DNA of 47,225 nucleotides from JBFMHP01 sp964557295 (lineage in GTDB: Bacteria; Pseudomonadota; Gammaproteobacteria; RBG-16-57-12): contig CAZKZP010000022.1 of NCBI GenBank assembly GCA_964557295.1, positions 1-47,225 on the forward strand, written 5' to 3'. Positions 31,730 through 40,389 of the stretch are shown one piece after another. A program made the position numbers and the translations under genes. Within the stretch, counting starts at the first letter, position 1, and every line of letters begins with the position of its first letter. Below the pieces are notes generated by a model that was given only the letters and a program-made list of their open reading frames with translations, did no database searches and was not told the DNA's origin.

Positions 31730-33538
31730 CTACGCACCTTTTCGTTTCCTGACCGGCTTGCGTTTCTTGCCTAGAAACTTCGAGGCCTGATTCTTCTCCC
31801 AGATTTCGTGCATCGTTGGCAATGGATTTCGGGCTGCTAGTCGCGCCACACGCTCCAGCACCTTGACGATAGGACGGCTCTCAATCCTGCGCCGCGAATC
31901 CGGCGACATCATATGTTCAATCAGGATCTCGCTTAATTTGATTTTCTGAAGGCCATATTGAGCCTTGTCCTTATAAAGTTTTTGCAGGCTGGAGCCCGGG
32001 TTAGGATCTTTCTTACAAGCAGTCACTTCAGCAGCGGTAAAACTTGCATATCCCTGTGCAAGCTCGTTCATTGCAGCAGCAATTTCACTGCACGAAAAGT
32101 TATCGAACTCGAATGCATCTTTCCATATGCGGATATATTCTGTCCGCGTTACATAACGCTGCTTGCTATGGATGGACTTGGATTTACGTGACTCCTGTTT
32201 GAGCCTTTCCGCGTAATTCTCATTGTCGAGGATAAGGAATGTGAATGTCTGATGATGATGCAGATAATCGACGAGCCTAAGGATTGCCCTGAAACGATCT
32301 TCCTTTTTTGACCCGGTCGCCACGTCAACGCTACCAAGCACGATAATCTCGATCCCATATACGCCAGGATGGACACCGAAATATTTTTCAAAGATCTTTT
32401 GCACCGCGACTTCTTCGCTCTGGCCTTCCACAATGAGCGAGAGCTTCGGCTGGGGATTGAGCCCAAAACGATTGGCCACGAACTCAAGATAACGGCGTGG
32501 ATCTTGGCGGACAGGTAGCTCAGGGATATGGGTAATGATCGTCCCGGTGACCTCGTTCGGGTTTGGCAGTTCATCCTCATATAACTCTTTATAGAGAAGA
32601 CGCAACATGTGGGCACCGGCGCGTAGCGTCTCTGCTCGTAAAGCATCCCCTTTCAACTTTCCACGCTCGCCAACAGCGACAAACTGCGTAAGTTGATACC
32701 ATCGCTCAAGAGGATCGCAGTGTGCTTGCGCTACCGCGAGGCCATTGTAGGCATGGTGCAGTTTTTCACGTGTTACTCCAAATAGTCGCTCCGCTGTCTC
32801 CGGGCTCCAATTCTGAACCTCGTCATGCCACTTCCAGTCAAACCCGTTGACGCTGATCCAATGATCCGAATAGTGGCCTCCGCCCACCTGTATCGTTCTC
32901 TGGTCACCCTGCGTCTTTGGAAAATATCGGTTGGATATGAACTGGCATAGCAGCGCCACGCTACGGCGGTACTCGTGTGTTCGCAGGCTCTCCAAACGAC
33001 TTCCTGCATACTGCATCCAACTTTCGCCATTCTTCTGCCAGTCGATACTCTGCACTTCATTTCGATCCAGATAGGAATCCAGTTGAACCTGAAGTGTCAA
33101 CTCTTGGAGAACGATATGAAGATAATCGATTTGAAAAATGGAGTAATAGCCTTCCTGTGCCTGATCCTTATGATCGGGAACTTTATAGGCGAGGCGAATG
33201 CCGGAAGTATCCCATGCCCATTTCTTGGTAAACCAGTTATTACCCTTGCGGACCGGAATATAAAATGGCGGCGTATCTTTTTTTGGCGTCCTTACCCGGA
33301 AAACCGGGGCAAACAAGCCCAGACGTTCGAGCCGTAATAGACGCTCTCGATCAATTGATAGACCACGCTCACGACAAAACTTGATAAATCGATCCGTACC
33401 CAGGAGTGGGCAAGCGATGACAGCACCGGCCTCGACAATGGCCTGCCCCGCGTTGACAGGAAGAGTAAGCAGCTTATCGTCAACAGTCATCTTCTTATTC
33501 GCCTGAGATTTCGTCATCGACATTCCTTCACCAAACAT
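31730..33538 (-). CDS. Unnamed TOPRIM-domain protein, third gene of a hipB-hipA operon
   Basis: 602 residues from the ATG at 33538, which overlaps the stop of hipA (TAATG). The N-terminal part (about 35-80, FCRERGLSIDRERLLRLERL) resembles a winged-helix or MerR-like segment. A long helical middle of unknown function follows. The C-terminal region is TOPRIM-like: Glu371 in LSLIVEGQSEE, VLGSVDV near 400-406, and Asp438/Glu440 in FLILDNENYA, the pattern of OLD-type nucleases, but no ATPase domain is present. The tail is strongly basic (GKKRKPVRKRKGA), suggesting nucleic-acid binding. No transfer role is expected; coupling to hipBA suggests a toxin or antiviral effector. I know no named system with this composition. 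Confidence 0.75.
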   Translation of the reverse strand: MFGEGMSMTKSQANKKMTVDDKLLTLPVNAGQAIVEAGAVIACPLLGTDRFIKFCRERGLSIDRERLLRLERLGLFAPVFRVRTPKKDTPPFYIPVRKGNNWFTKKWAWDTSGIRLAYKVPDHKDQAQEGYYSIFQIDYLHIVLQELTLQVQLDSYLDRNEVQSIDWQKNGESWMQYAGSRLESLRTHEYRRSVALLCQFISNRYFPKTQGDQRTIQVGGGHYSDHWISVNGFDWKWHDEVQNWSPETAERLFGVTREKLHHAYNGLAVAQAHCDPLERWYQLTQFVAVGERGKLKGDALRAETLRAGAHMLRLLYKELYEDELPNPNEVTGTIITHIPELPVRQDPRRYLEFVANRFGLNPQPKLSLIVEGQSEEVAVQKIFEKYFGVHPGVYGIEIIVLGSVDVATGSKKEDRFRAILRLVDYLHHHQTFTFLILDNENYAERLKQESRKSKSIHSKQRYVTRTEYIRIWKDAFEFDNFSCSEIAAAMNELAQGYASFTAAEVTACKKDPNPGSSLQKLYKDKAQYGLQKIKLSEILIEHMMSPDSRRRIESRPIVKVLERVARLAARNPLPTMHEIWEKNQASKFLGKKRKPVRKRKGA

Positions 33539-34794
33539 TAAGAAAGAGAAAGCGCCGCCTTCAAGTCCTCATGTTCAAAGGCTGAGGCCATGCGATCGAT
33601 CTCGGCTTGCGTCAAACCCAGTCGCGCAGCCTCTTCGCGCCAGGTTGTCACGGCCTTCCCGACCTCGGCGGCGATCACGCGAGCCTTACCTTCATCCAAC
33701 TCGAAATAACCCACCACACTCATCGCCAGATCCAGAGAGGCCGACCCATCATCAAGATCGATGGCCGTTGTCAGAATGCGTGGTTTAATATCCGTGGGTA
33801 CCGGATTGAGGTCATAGGCCGGCGCCAGGCGCCAGCCGTCCGGGCCGGTGTAGAGGAAGGCGTGATTGCGCAGGTGGTCGTCGGTGTTGGAGATCAGGAC
33901 GTTGAAGACGATGCGCCGCCACAGCGCCTGCATGTCCTGTTTCGGGCTGGCGCCATAGCGGCGCAGGGCATCGACAAATTCCAGGTAGCTGCGCGACTCG
34001 TTGTCGCTGGCTCCGAGCATGCTCATGGCCGAGAGAAAGGGGATGCGCTGACCGTGTACCCGGTCGAAGCGGCGCAGCAACAGTACCGGCTTGTCGATGA
34101 CGCGTTCGACCCGCCACTCGGGTACGGGAATGCCGGCCTTGGCCGCAAGCCGGAGCGCAACCGCCTCCCACAGCACCGCATTGATCTCGTCATCCTTGTG
34201 CGGAAACTTGGCGATGGCGAGGTGCCCGTCCCGGTCCCGGACAGACGCCTTGGGACGCGCCCCGCCCAATGACGAACCGGGGGCCAACAGCAGGCGCAGA
34301 TCTTCGTCGCTATCGGCATCGTTGGCGACATGCTCCGCCGCCGACAGCAATCGGGGCAGATCGATCAGCGGCGGGATGCGAGCCGCTTCATGTTCGGCGA
34401 GAAACGGCCCGCCCTCCTGTCTGGCAAAGCGCAAGGCGCCTTGCCGGGCTTCGTCATCGACCATGAGCAGGTAGTCGATTTCCATGAGGGTGCGCGGCGT
34501 CTCGCCGGCGCGCTCCGCCCGCCGCCGTTCCGCCCGGCGCATCAGCACCCGCCCCCAGCGGTCGGGCGCGGAATCACCGAGGGTACCGAACAGCGGTTTA
34601 CCCGAGGGGGTGTGAAACGGGCCGGGGCCCAGCGTCAGGGCCGGTTCCAGGGAGAAACGATTCTCATACTCGAGCCAGCTCGGATGATATTCGAAGGTGG
34701 CGCTTTCCCGGCCTTTGCGCACACGCGCCCACAGGCGCCCGGCCAGGCGCGGGGTGCCGGCGATATCCACATAGACATATACTTCTGTTTCCAT
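33538..34794 (-). CDS. hipA: HipA-family serine/threonine kinase toxin (first pair)
   Basis: 418 residues from the ATG at 34794 (a GTG one codon upstream is possible). The N-terminal HipA beta domain (about 1-105, with FGTLGDSAPDRWGRVLMRRA) is followed by the kinase core: phosphate loop SSLGGARPK (about 175-183), IAKFP with the nucleotide-binding Lys197, RRFDR, catalytic SNTDDHLRNH (about 303-312) and AYDLNP (Asp329, DFG equivalent). HipA kinases phosphorylate translation factors such as glutamyl-tRNA synthetase and are held by HipB. Its start overlaps the hipB-like stop (TGATG) and its stop overlaps the TOPRIM gene start, so the three are coupled. It differs clearly from the second HipA at 43962. 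Confidence 0.9.
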   Translation of the reverse strand: METEVYVYVDIAGTPRLAGRLWARVRKGRESATFEYHPSWLEYENRFSLEPALTLGPGPFHTPSGKPLFGTLGDSAPDRWGRVLMRRAERRRAERAGETPRTLMEIDYLLMVDDEARQGALRFARQEGGPFLAEHEAARIPPLIDLPRLLSAAEHVANDADSDEDLRLLLAPGSSLGGARPKASVRDRDGHLAIAKFPHKDDEINAVLWEAVALRLAAKAGIPVPEWRVERVIDKPVLLLRRFDRVHGQRIPFLSAMSMLGASDNESRSYLEFVDALRRYGASPKQDMQALWRRIVFNVLISNTDDHLRNHAFLYTGPDGWRLAPAYDLNPVPTDIKPRILTTAIDLDDGSASLDLAMSVVGYFELDEGKARVIAAEVGKAVTTWREEAARLGLTQAEIDRMASAFEHEDLKAALSLS

Positions 34795-35165
34795 CACGCT
34801 TTACTCTTTGGTCCGGACGGGGGCGATTTGCGCCCGGACACACTCTGGCGAGGCCTGCGGATGCGTTGCGGCAAGCGCGCATCGATGAGCTCGAGACCCA
34901 CCGTATCCGTCTTGACGTCCGCCAGATCACCCAAGCGCTCCGCCATCCCCAGGACAAAGAGCACATTGGCGTAGTTACCCAGCGCCACGCCGGGATCGCC
35001 CTTTTCCACCTTGTTCAGGGTCGTCCGGCTGATGGATGCCCGCTCGGCCATAACGGCCGTGGGAATACGCCGCCTGAGCCGGGCATCACGGATATCCTGT
35101 CCAAGCTTATGCACAGCCCGTCTCACCGGGATCGGCACCATCAAGTCTAGCTGGGTTTTTCTCAT
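34794..35165 (-). CDS. HipB-like XRE-family antitoxin/repressor (first pair)
   Basis: 123 residues from the ATG at 35165 (MRKTQLDLMVPIPVRRAVHK) with GAGAC just upstream; the open frame to 35333 has no supporting features. The Cro/cI-type helix-turn-helix covers about 22-80: GQDIRDARLRRRIPTAVMAE, then ASISRTTLNKVEKGDP and GNYANVLFVLGM. The C-terminal tail is basic and disordered (RIRRPRQSVSGRKSPPSGPK). It should neutralise the HipA kinase and repress the operon through the nested palindromes just upstream. Confidence 0.85.
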   Translation of the reverse strand: MRKTQLDLMVPIPVRRAVHKLGQDIRDARLRRRIPTAVMAERASISRTTLNKVEKGDPGVALGNYANVLFVLGMAERLGDLADVKTDTVGLELIDARLPQRIRRPRQSVSGRKSPPSGPKSKA

Positions 35166-35170
35166 GTCTC

Positions 35171-35217
35171 GTCCATTTTTATGGTCACTATTAATCATAG
35201 TGTATATAATAATGGAC
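35171..35217. promoter_or_regulatory. Nested palindromic operator of the hipB-hipA-TOPRIM operon
   Basis: Outer arms gtccatt (35171-35177) and aatggac (35211-35217) enclose an inner dyad cactat-taatc-atagtg (35186-35202). The region is AT-rich with tatataat within it and lies 6 bp upstream of the hipB-like start. This suits an autorepressed promoter covered by an XRE dimer pair. Confidence 0.6.
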
Positions 35218-35385
35218 ATTAAAACAATGTTTCTTGAGCGGCTCCCGTCGAAACGACGATCTTTACGTCCAATATTATGTACGTTAAGCGGTTTAACGCT
35301 CAGAATCTTTAACACTTTCAGGCTATGGATCATGTAGCCGACCGTGCCCGGATAGGACCGTTGGATCCCTCCCGCCCCCCATTGT

Positions 35386-36120
35386 TCAGAGGTACTTCTT
35401 GAACGTGCCGGCGGTCACCGTCACGGCGAGTGCGAACAGCATGGCGAAGGGAAGGATCACGAACGTCGGATGCAGGCTGAAAGGCAACGACAGATACAGC
35501 ACCCATGTCAACACCACGAGCGGTATCGCTGCCTTCTTGGCGTAGTGGTACACGAATGAACTCTCCCGGCCGCCTCCCCAGCGGCGGAGATCACGTCGCA
35601 CTAGGCCGTCAACCAAGGCCACCAGGCTGAACAAGAGGAAGACCGGCATCGCCAACATGAGGATCGCCAGCCGCACCGAGAACACCTGAGTCACCTGCAT
35701 GGCCGCGATCACGAATTCGGCGATCGGCCGGTAGATCCGATGCAGTGTGGGCCGCGGGCCTCGCTCTTCTGGTCGTGGCGGCGGCGAGACCCAATGAATG
35801 AAGGCGACGAGCCGGGTGACTTCGAACAGGTAGTGGAACGTCCCATCGGCCATATCTTTCGCGAAGCGGGCGGGATCCGAGGTCACGACGCTGCGACGAA
35901 AGCCGGCATCCAGATAGCCGATCTCTTGGGAGAGCATCGAGCGGCTGTGGTCGAGGCCTTGCTCCGGCCACCAGAGGACCATGCCCATCCACTCGACCAC
36001 GATCGAGAACAATAGGGAGAAGAGCAACCATATGATGGCTTGGGCGACGGCCATCAGCCCTTTGGAGATCAGTCCCTGCCGGACGGCGGTACGCCGCGGA
36101 TCGGCGGCCGCTTCAGCCAC
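35386..36120 (-). CDS. ICE membrane protein TIGR03747
   Basis: 244 residues with four hydrophobic segments (AIIWLLFSLLFSIVVEWMGM; a central LAILMLAMPVFLLFSLVALV; and two near the C-terminus, PLVVLTWVLYLSLPFSL and FVILPFAMLFALAVTVTA). DGLVRRDLRRWGGGRESSFV and YHYAKKA are typical of TIGR03747, always next to TraD in this ICE class. The start overlaps the traD stop by 8 bp. Downstream of it, where the RAQPRD gene should follow, the hipB-hipA-TOPRIM operon is inserted. Confidence 0.92.
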   Translation of the reverse strand: MAEAAADPRRTAVRQGLISKGLMAVAQAIIWLLFSLLFSIVVEWMGMVLWWPEQGLDHSRSMLSQEIGYLDAGFRRSVVTSDPARFAKDMADGTFHYLFEVTRLVAFIHWVSPPPRPEERGPRPTLHRIYRPIAEFVIAAMQVTQVFSVRLAILMLAMPVFLLFSLVALVDGLVRRDLRRWGGGRESSFVYHYAKKAAIPLVVLTWVLYLSLPFSLHPTFVILPFAMLFALAVTVTAGTFKKYL

Positions 36121-38233
36121 GGGCGTCTTCCGCCGGCGCGCTGGGTCGCGAGACGTCGGTCACCGCCATCCACCACGGCTCCTGCACGCGATACCACTGA
36201 TCGTTGGTGATGTAGGTCCGTTCCATCTCGTCGGCGATGTCCGCCAGTCCCACCGGCATGGCGTGATCCCCGCGCGCATCGGGCAGCGGCATACGCAGTT
36301 TCCAGAGCTGGCCGCCCTCCAACAGCGCAAAGGCCTGGCCCTTGGGCAAGGCCACCAGTTCCGCCGGCGTCAGCATGGGGACCTCCGAGACGCTGATGCG
36401 GTCCTCGTTGCGGGACTTGAAGTCGATGCCCGTCCCGGGATCCGACGAGTCGTCCACGCCCGAGACGCTCATCAGCGTGAACACCTCGACCTTGGGGAGT
36501 TGGTCGGTCAACATCTCGGCGGTGGCCAGCTCCTTGACCCGCAGCATGATCAGCGTGTTGAAGTTGCCCGCCACCTGACCGGCCTTGGCGCGGCTGCCGA
36601 TGCGCGCCTCCACATCGGACCAGGTCTGGGTGTAGGCCGTAACCTGGAAACCGGCGCCGCCGGCCTTGTTCAACAACGGTACGAACTCGTCGCCGATCAG
36701 CTCGTTGAACTCATCGGCGTGCATGGAGATCGTCGGGAGGGTGTAGGACCGGGAAGCATCGATCGGGTCCGCGTCCACGCCGTGTTTGTAGATGTGACCG
36801 GCCACCGAGACCAGGTCGGCGAACATGGAATTGCCTACCGCACTGGCGACGGTGGTATCGGTCAGGGCATCGAGACCCACGTACACGATCCCCTTGCGGC
36901 GGATGACATCCATCCACTCGAAGATGGGTCGGGAGTCGGCTTCGTCGAGATAATCCGGCGAGATGAGTTCCGCGATCTTGCCGGTGGTCAGCTTCTCCAT
37001 CAGCGGCCCGACAGAGCTGACGATCTTGTCGAAGTAGGTCTTGTCGTACTTGAAGGCCGATACCAGCCCGTCGAGCACCGGATCGTAGAGATCGAGTTCC
37101 TGCAAATGCCGCATGAGCGCGATGGCCTCGTCGTTACGGCCGCGCAGCGAGTTCGGCAGGTTGCGCTCCTTGATGTTGGCGGCGATATCGGTCACCTTCT
37201 CACGCCAATCCTCCGCCCCATGGCGGCGCAGATGCTCGCGCGCGTACTCCACGAACAAGGGCTCGATGTCGTTGATGTAGCGGCGCACCTGCTGATAGTC
37301 CGGCCGGCGGCCCAGCGCCACCAGGGCGCGGGCGATGATGTTGACGAAGCGCCAGGCGAATTCCTTGAAGGCCGCCGAGTTGCCCTCGCTCGGGAGCTGG
37401 TTGGCGATGCGGGTCGCGACCTCGGTGATGCGGGAGAAGTTGCCGATGGCGTTGTAGCGGGCCGATACCTCGGGGAAGCCGAGATGGAACATGTAGAAGT
37501 CCTTGGCGCGCCCTGCCCGCTTGGCCTCGGCGTACACCCGCCGCAGCAGATCGGCGTCCCCCTTGGGATCGAACACGATCACCACGTCGCCCCGCCGGAT
37601 GTCCTGGGCGAGGAGGATCTCGGCTAGGCGTGTCTTGCCGACGCGCGTGGTCCCCAGCACCAGCGTGTGACCGACACGCTCGCCTATGTCCATCCACACG
37701 TCCTGCTCGTCGGGTTCCACGGCATGCAGCGCCGGCTTTCCGCCGACGGGCGGCAGCGGTGCCAGGGGATTCCACCAACCACGCGAGCGAAGAAAGCGGG
37801 CAACCAGGCTCAATGGTGGTATCGATTCCCACGCCACCTCCTTGCGCCGTGCCCATCGATACAGGGCGCCGGGTTGTACGTAGTGCTGGACCTCGGGACG
37901 GAGGGTGTCGCGCAGCCGCTGCGTGTGCTTCTGGGTCCAGCGAAAGCCTTTGCCGAGAAACAGCTTGTGGCTACTGAGCGGGATCTCGTCGGCGCGCAGC
38001 CGGTAGGTGGGGAGCCGGCGCATGTTGCGCTGATAGCGCAGGACGTGCCAGGCCTGCCGGGCGCGGAACACCCCGATCACCGCCAACACCGTGGCGGTGC
38101 CGTAGGCGACGCCCGGCGGCATCATCAAGGCCCACGGGGCCAGCACGGCGATGGCCGCGGTCGCGAAGGCCACCAGCGCCGACCACAGCTCCACCGGCGG
38201 ACGCAGCAAGGCCTCGACGGGATGCGCGCTCAC
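36113..38233 (-). CDS. traD: Conjugative coupling protein TraD (TIGR03743-type)
   Basis: 706 residues from the GTG at 38233 (SAHPVEALLRPPVELW), which overlaps the stop of the upstream gene as GTGA; the longer frame to 38434 lies within that gene. Two N-terminal membrane segments (about 15-60) anchor the hexameric ATPase. Walker A is GTTRVGKTRLAEILL (about 195), FDPKGDADLLRRVY follows, and ISMHADEFNELIGDEF (about 505) is the Walker B region. The protein brings the relaxase-DNA complex to the secretion channel. No relaxase gene is in the window. Confidence 0.95.
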   Translation of the reverse strand: MSAHPVEALLRPPVELWSALVAFATAAIAVLAPWALMMPPGVAYGTATVLAVIGVFRARQAWHVLRYQRNMRRLPTYRLRADEIPLSSHKLFLGKGFRWTQKHTQRLRDTLRPEVQHYVQPGALYRWARRKEVAWESIPPLSLVARFLRSRGWWNPLAPLPPVGGKPALHAVEPDEQDVWMDIGERVGHTLVLGTTRVGKTRLAEILLAQDIRRGDVVIVFDPKGDADLLRRVYAEAKRAGRAKDFYMFHLGFPEVSARYNAIGNFSRITEVATRIANQLPSEGNSAAFKEFAWRFVNIIARALVALGRRPDYQQVRRYINDIEPLFVEYAREHLRRHGAEDWREKVTDIAANIKERNLPNSLRGRNDEAIALMRHLQELDLYDPVLDGLVSAFKYDKTYFDKIVSSVGPLMEKLTTGKIAELISPDYLDEADSRPIFEWMDVIRRKGIVYVGLDALTDTTVASAVGNSMFADLVSVAGHIYKHGVDADPIDASRSYTLPTISMHADEFNELIGDEFVPLLNKAGGAGFQVTAYTQTWSDVEARIGSRAKAGQVAGNFNTLIMLRVKELATAEMLTDQLPKVEVFTLMSVSGVDDSSDPGTGIDFKSRNEDRISVSEVPMLTPAELVALPKGQAFALLEGGQLWKLRMPLPDARGDHAMPVGLADIADEMERTYITNDQWYRVQEPWWMAVTDVSRPSAPAEDARG

Positions 38234-38757
38234 TGCTCGATGCCTCGTGACGTGATCAACACCGGATAGTGCGAGATGTTCAGGGCGGCGGCGACGTTGG
38301 TGGCGGATGCGGGCATGATGCGCAATCCACGGGATAAATCGGCGATGGCCTGCAAATCCTCCCGCGTCTCCGCCTGCACCAGCATGCCCACGGCGCCGAT
38401 CGCCTCGAGGCGATCCCGGTGTGCGACGAGCCACTGCTTGGATCGGTCATCGGAACCGACGAGAAAGAACGGGCGGGAGAACGGCCGATCGTGCGCCCTC
38501 GCCTGCACCGGGCCAGGACTCAGGCCGGGGGAGCGTATCGGCAACAGCGCACGAACGTCCGCGGCACCGAGCTTGGGACCGCTGATCAACGGGCGCGCAA
38601 CCGGCGCGGTACCATCGAGCATCTCGAGGTATGGCGCCAGCGGCCGGGTGTCGCCGCCATCGTAGATCACCGTGACCCTCGACCATGCAAACACGGGTGT
38701 CAGCGCCAGACTGAGCAGCACCCAGCCATATATTGATGAAGGGGATCGCCTCGCCAT
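38230..38757 (-). CDS. ICE protein TIGR03765
   Basis: 175 residues with a signal peptide (WVLLSLALTPVFAWS). VIYDGGDTRPLAPYLEMLDG, FFLVGSDDRSKQWLVAHRDR, GAVGMLVQAE and HYPVLITSRGIEQ are the markers of this family, conserved directly upstream of traD. Secreted, function unknown. It overlaps traD by 4 bp. Confidence 0.9.
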   Translation of the reverse strand: MARRSPSSIYGWVLLSLALTPVFAWSRVTVIYDGGDTRPLAPYLEMLDGTAPVARPLISGPKLGAADVRALLPIRSPGLSPGPVQARAHDRPFSRPFFLVGSDDRSKQWLVAHRDRLEAIGAVGMLVQAETREDLQAIADLSRGLRIMPASATNVAAALNISHYPVLITSRGIEQ

Positions 38758-38766
38758 CGGACCGCC

Positions 38767-39315
38767 CTACTCGTTCGACGCCAGCCGCTGCCAATGCCCG
38801 ACCACTCGCGATCGGTAACGGAACGCGCGTGCGGTATTCGCAGGGGAGTGGTAACAGCCGACCCCGGCCCACCAGTCGCGCCGCTGCTCGAAACAGTCCC
38901 GCAGGATCGCGGCCGCGACGCGCAAGTTGTGATACGGGTCCAGCGCCTGCCAAGTGTCACCCAGTTTGTCGCGGTGGAAACGCCAGTTCACTTGCATCAA
39001 GCCTATATCGATGGATCGTTCACCGCGGGCGATGAACGCGTTCAGAGCATCCCACGCCGCTGCACGAGATGGATAGACATGCCCGCGCCCGGCGACGTTC
39101 AACGTCCATGGCCAGGGGCGGCGTACCCCGTCGTCGTTCGAACCCAGGCCGCTCTCCGTCATGGCGACGGCGTAGAGTACCGTGTAGGGAATTCCGAATT
39201 CGGCCGCGATGATGCGGTAACCGGTTGGGACGGATTCTCCGCCGAGACCGACCACCGGCCAGACGATGCCGCACACGGCGCCCAACCAGACGAACAGCGG
39301 TCGCCCCGGGCGCAT
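38767..39315 (-). CDS. Lytic transglycosylase (SLT domain) of the ICE
   Basis: 182 residues from the ATG at 39315; the larger frame to 39456 overlaps the preceding gene. A signal peptide (FVWLGAVCGIVWPVVGLGGE) is followed by a lysozyme-like SLT domain: YAVAMTESGLGSNDDG with the catalytic Glu, then SIDIGLMQVNWRFH and NLRVAAAILRDCFEQ. It cuts peptidoglycan locally so that the secretion channel can be built, like VirB1. It sits 2 bp after the TIGR03759 gene. Confidence 0.92.
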   Translation of the reverse strand: MRPGRPLFVWLGAVCGIVWPVVGLGGESVPTGYRIIAAEFGIPYTVLYAVAMTESGLGSNDDGVRRPWPWTLNVAGRGHVYPSRAAAWDALNAFIARGERSIDIGLMQVNWRFHRDKLGDTWQALDPYHNLRVAAAILRDCFEQRRDWWAGVGCYHSPANTARAFRYRSRVVGHWQRLASNE

Positions 39316-39317
39316 CG

Positions 39318-40094
39318 TCACAACTCCGAGGCGCGCAGCACGGACAGGTCCTTTCCCCGTCGGCGCAGCAGATAAGGGATCTCGCCCTTGCCCTGGGTGA
39401 ATCGCGCTAGCGCACCCGCCTCGTGGTTGAGGGTGACGCGCTGGTTGCGCACCCATGCCGGATCGATCCCGTGATCGGCCGCCCAGCCCCTTATCGCCTG
39501 GTCATCGCCTGGCTTGAAACCGGTGACATAGATGTCGATACCCGACACCCAATCGAGACGTTTGCGTAACCGGTTCAACAAGGACTCGCAGGCCGGGCAA
39601 TCCGGCCGCGTGAAGAACAGCACGCGGTCTCCCGGCTGCAGGGCGCTCGTCTTGTCGCCACCCCCGGGCAGGCGACCGACGTCGATCAATTGCTGATCGG
39701 GATACAAACGCTTCCCGGCCTCGTCGTAGGCGCGCTGGAAGGCCAGTATGCGGTCCACATCCTCGCGCATGGCGCGCGCCCAGAGTTCGGCATAACGGCG
39801 GCGCTCATCCTCGTCCCGCGCGTGGATGCCCAATACCTCGATGGGCGAGATGGTCGGCGGACTGATGCTGCCGCGAATGCCCTGCATCAACTGTTTGTAG
39901 CGATGCCATTCCGTCTCCGATAGTCCCCAGATACGTGAACGCGCCGATTCGGACAGCGTCGATGTGCTATCGCCCGTCGCCGATACGCCGGTATCGACCT
40001 CCTTCACCCGCGTGCCGGACACCTCCACGGCGAGCGCCGGAATCGCCATCGCGAGCGCCAAGACGGTGCCGGCCACCCTTGCGTGACTATTCAT
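39318..40094 (-). CDS. ICE protein TIGR03759 with thioredoxin-like CPAC motif
   Basis: 258 residues from the ATG at 40094 (NSHARVAGTVLALAMAIPAL, signal peptide). The family core WGLSETEWHRYKQLMQGIRG, VLGIHARDEDERRRYAELWA and LAFQRAYDEAGKRLYPD is followed by a thioredoxin-like domain with FFTRPDCPACESLLNRLRK. The CPAC pair suggests a periplasmic thiol role in folding pilus or channel proteins. The start overlaps the end of the small membrane protein gene by 8 bp. Confidence 0.92.
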   Translation of the reverse strand: MNSHARVAGTVLALAMAIPALAVEVSGTRVKEVDTGVSATGDSTSTLSESARSRIWGLSETEWHRYKQLMQGIRGSISPPTISPIEVLGIHARDEDERRRYAELWARAMREDVDRILAFQRAYDEAGKRLYPDQQLIDVGRLPGGGDKTSALQPGDRVLFFTRPDCPACESLLNRLRKRLDWVSGIDIYVTGFKPGDDQAIRGWAADHGIDPAWVRNQRVTLNHEAGALARFTQGKGEIPYLLRRRGKDLSVLRASEL

Positions 40095-40389
40095 CCCCGC
40101 ACGATCCTTCGCAATCATCGCCGTGCGCTGTCTGCCCATCGCCCGCATGGTCATGTGCGCGGGTCAGATCGCGGTAGATCACGTAGTGACGATCCGCTGC
40201 GCAGTCGTACGATCGCCGGTCGTCGACATTCTTTGCGTCCCACACCTCCTCCGACACGGCTGCGCTCTCACCGGAGGCGTCAGTTGTTTGCGCCGCGGCA
40301 GGTTGCTCCTCTACGCCGTCGCGGCTTGCGGCGCCGAGCGTGAAAGCGCCGAACAACAACAGAATCGCAACGAATACTTCCATCGGCAT
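40087..40389 (-). CDS. Small membrane protein of the ICE pil region
   Basis: 100 residues from the ATG at 40389 (PMEVFVAILLLFGAFTLGAA); a second ATG two codons on is equally possible. One membrane segment or signal is followed by an acidic, His/Asp-rich tail (RDLTRAHDHAGDGQTAHGDD). The start overlaps the stop of the PilP-like gene and the end overlaps the TIGR03759 gene, so it is translationally embedded in the operon. The His/Asp-rich tail could bind metal; I do not recognise a family. Confidence 0.7.
   Translation of the reverse strand: MPMEVFVAILLLFGAFTLGAASRDGVEEQPAAAQTTDASGESAAVSEEVWDAKNVDDRRSYDCAADRHYVIYRDLTRAHDHAGDGQTAHGDDCEGSCGDE

Noticed and set aside
35981..37627. A 548-codon open frame on the plus strand
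   Set aside because: Antisense to traD and TIGR03747; no domain, no ribosome binding site.
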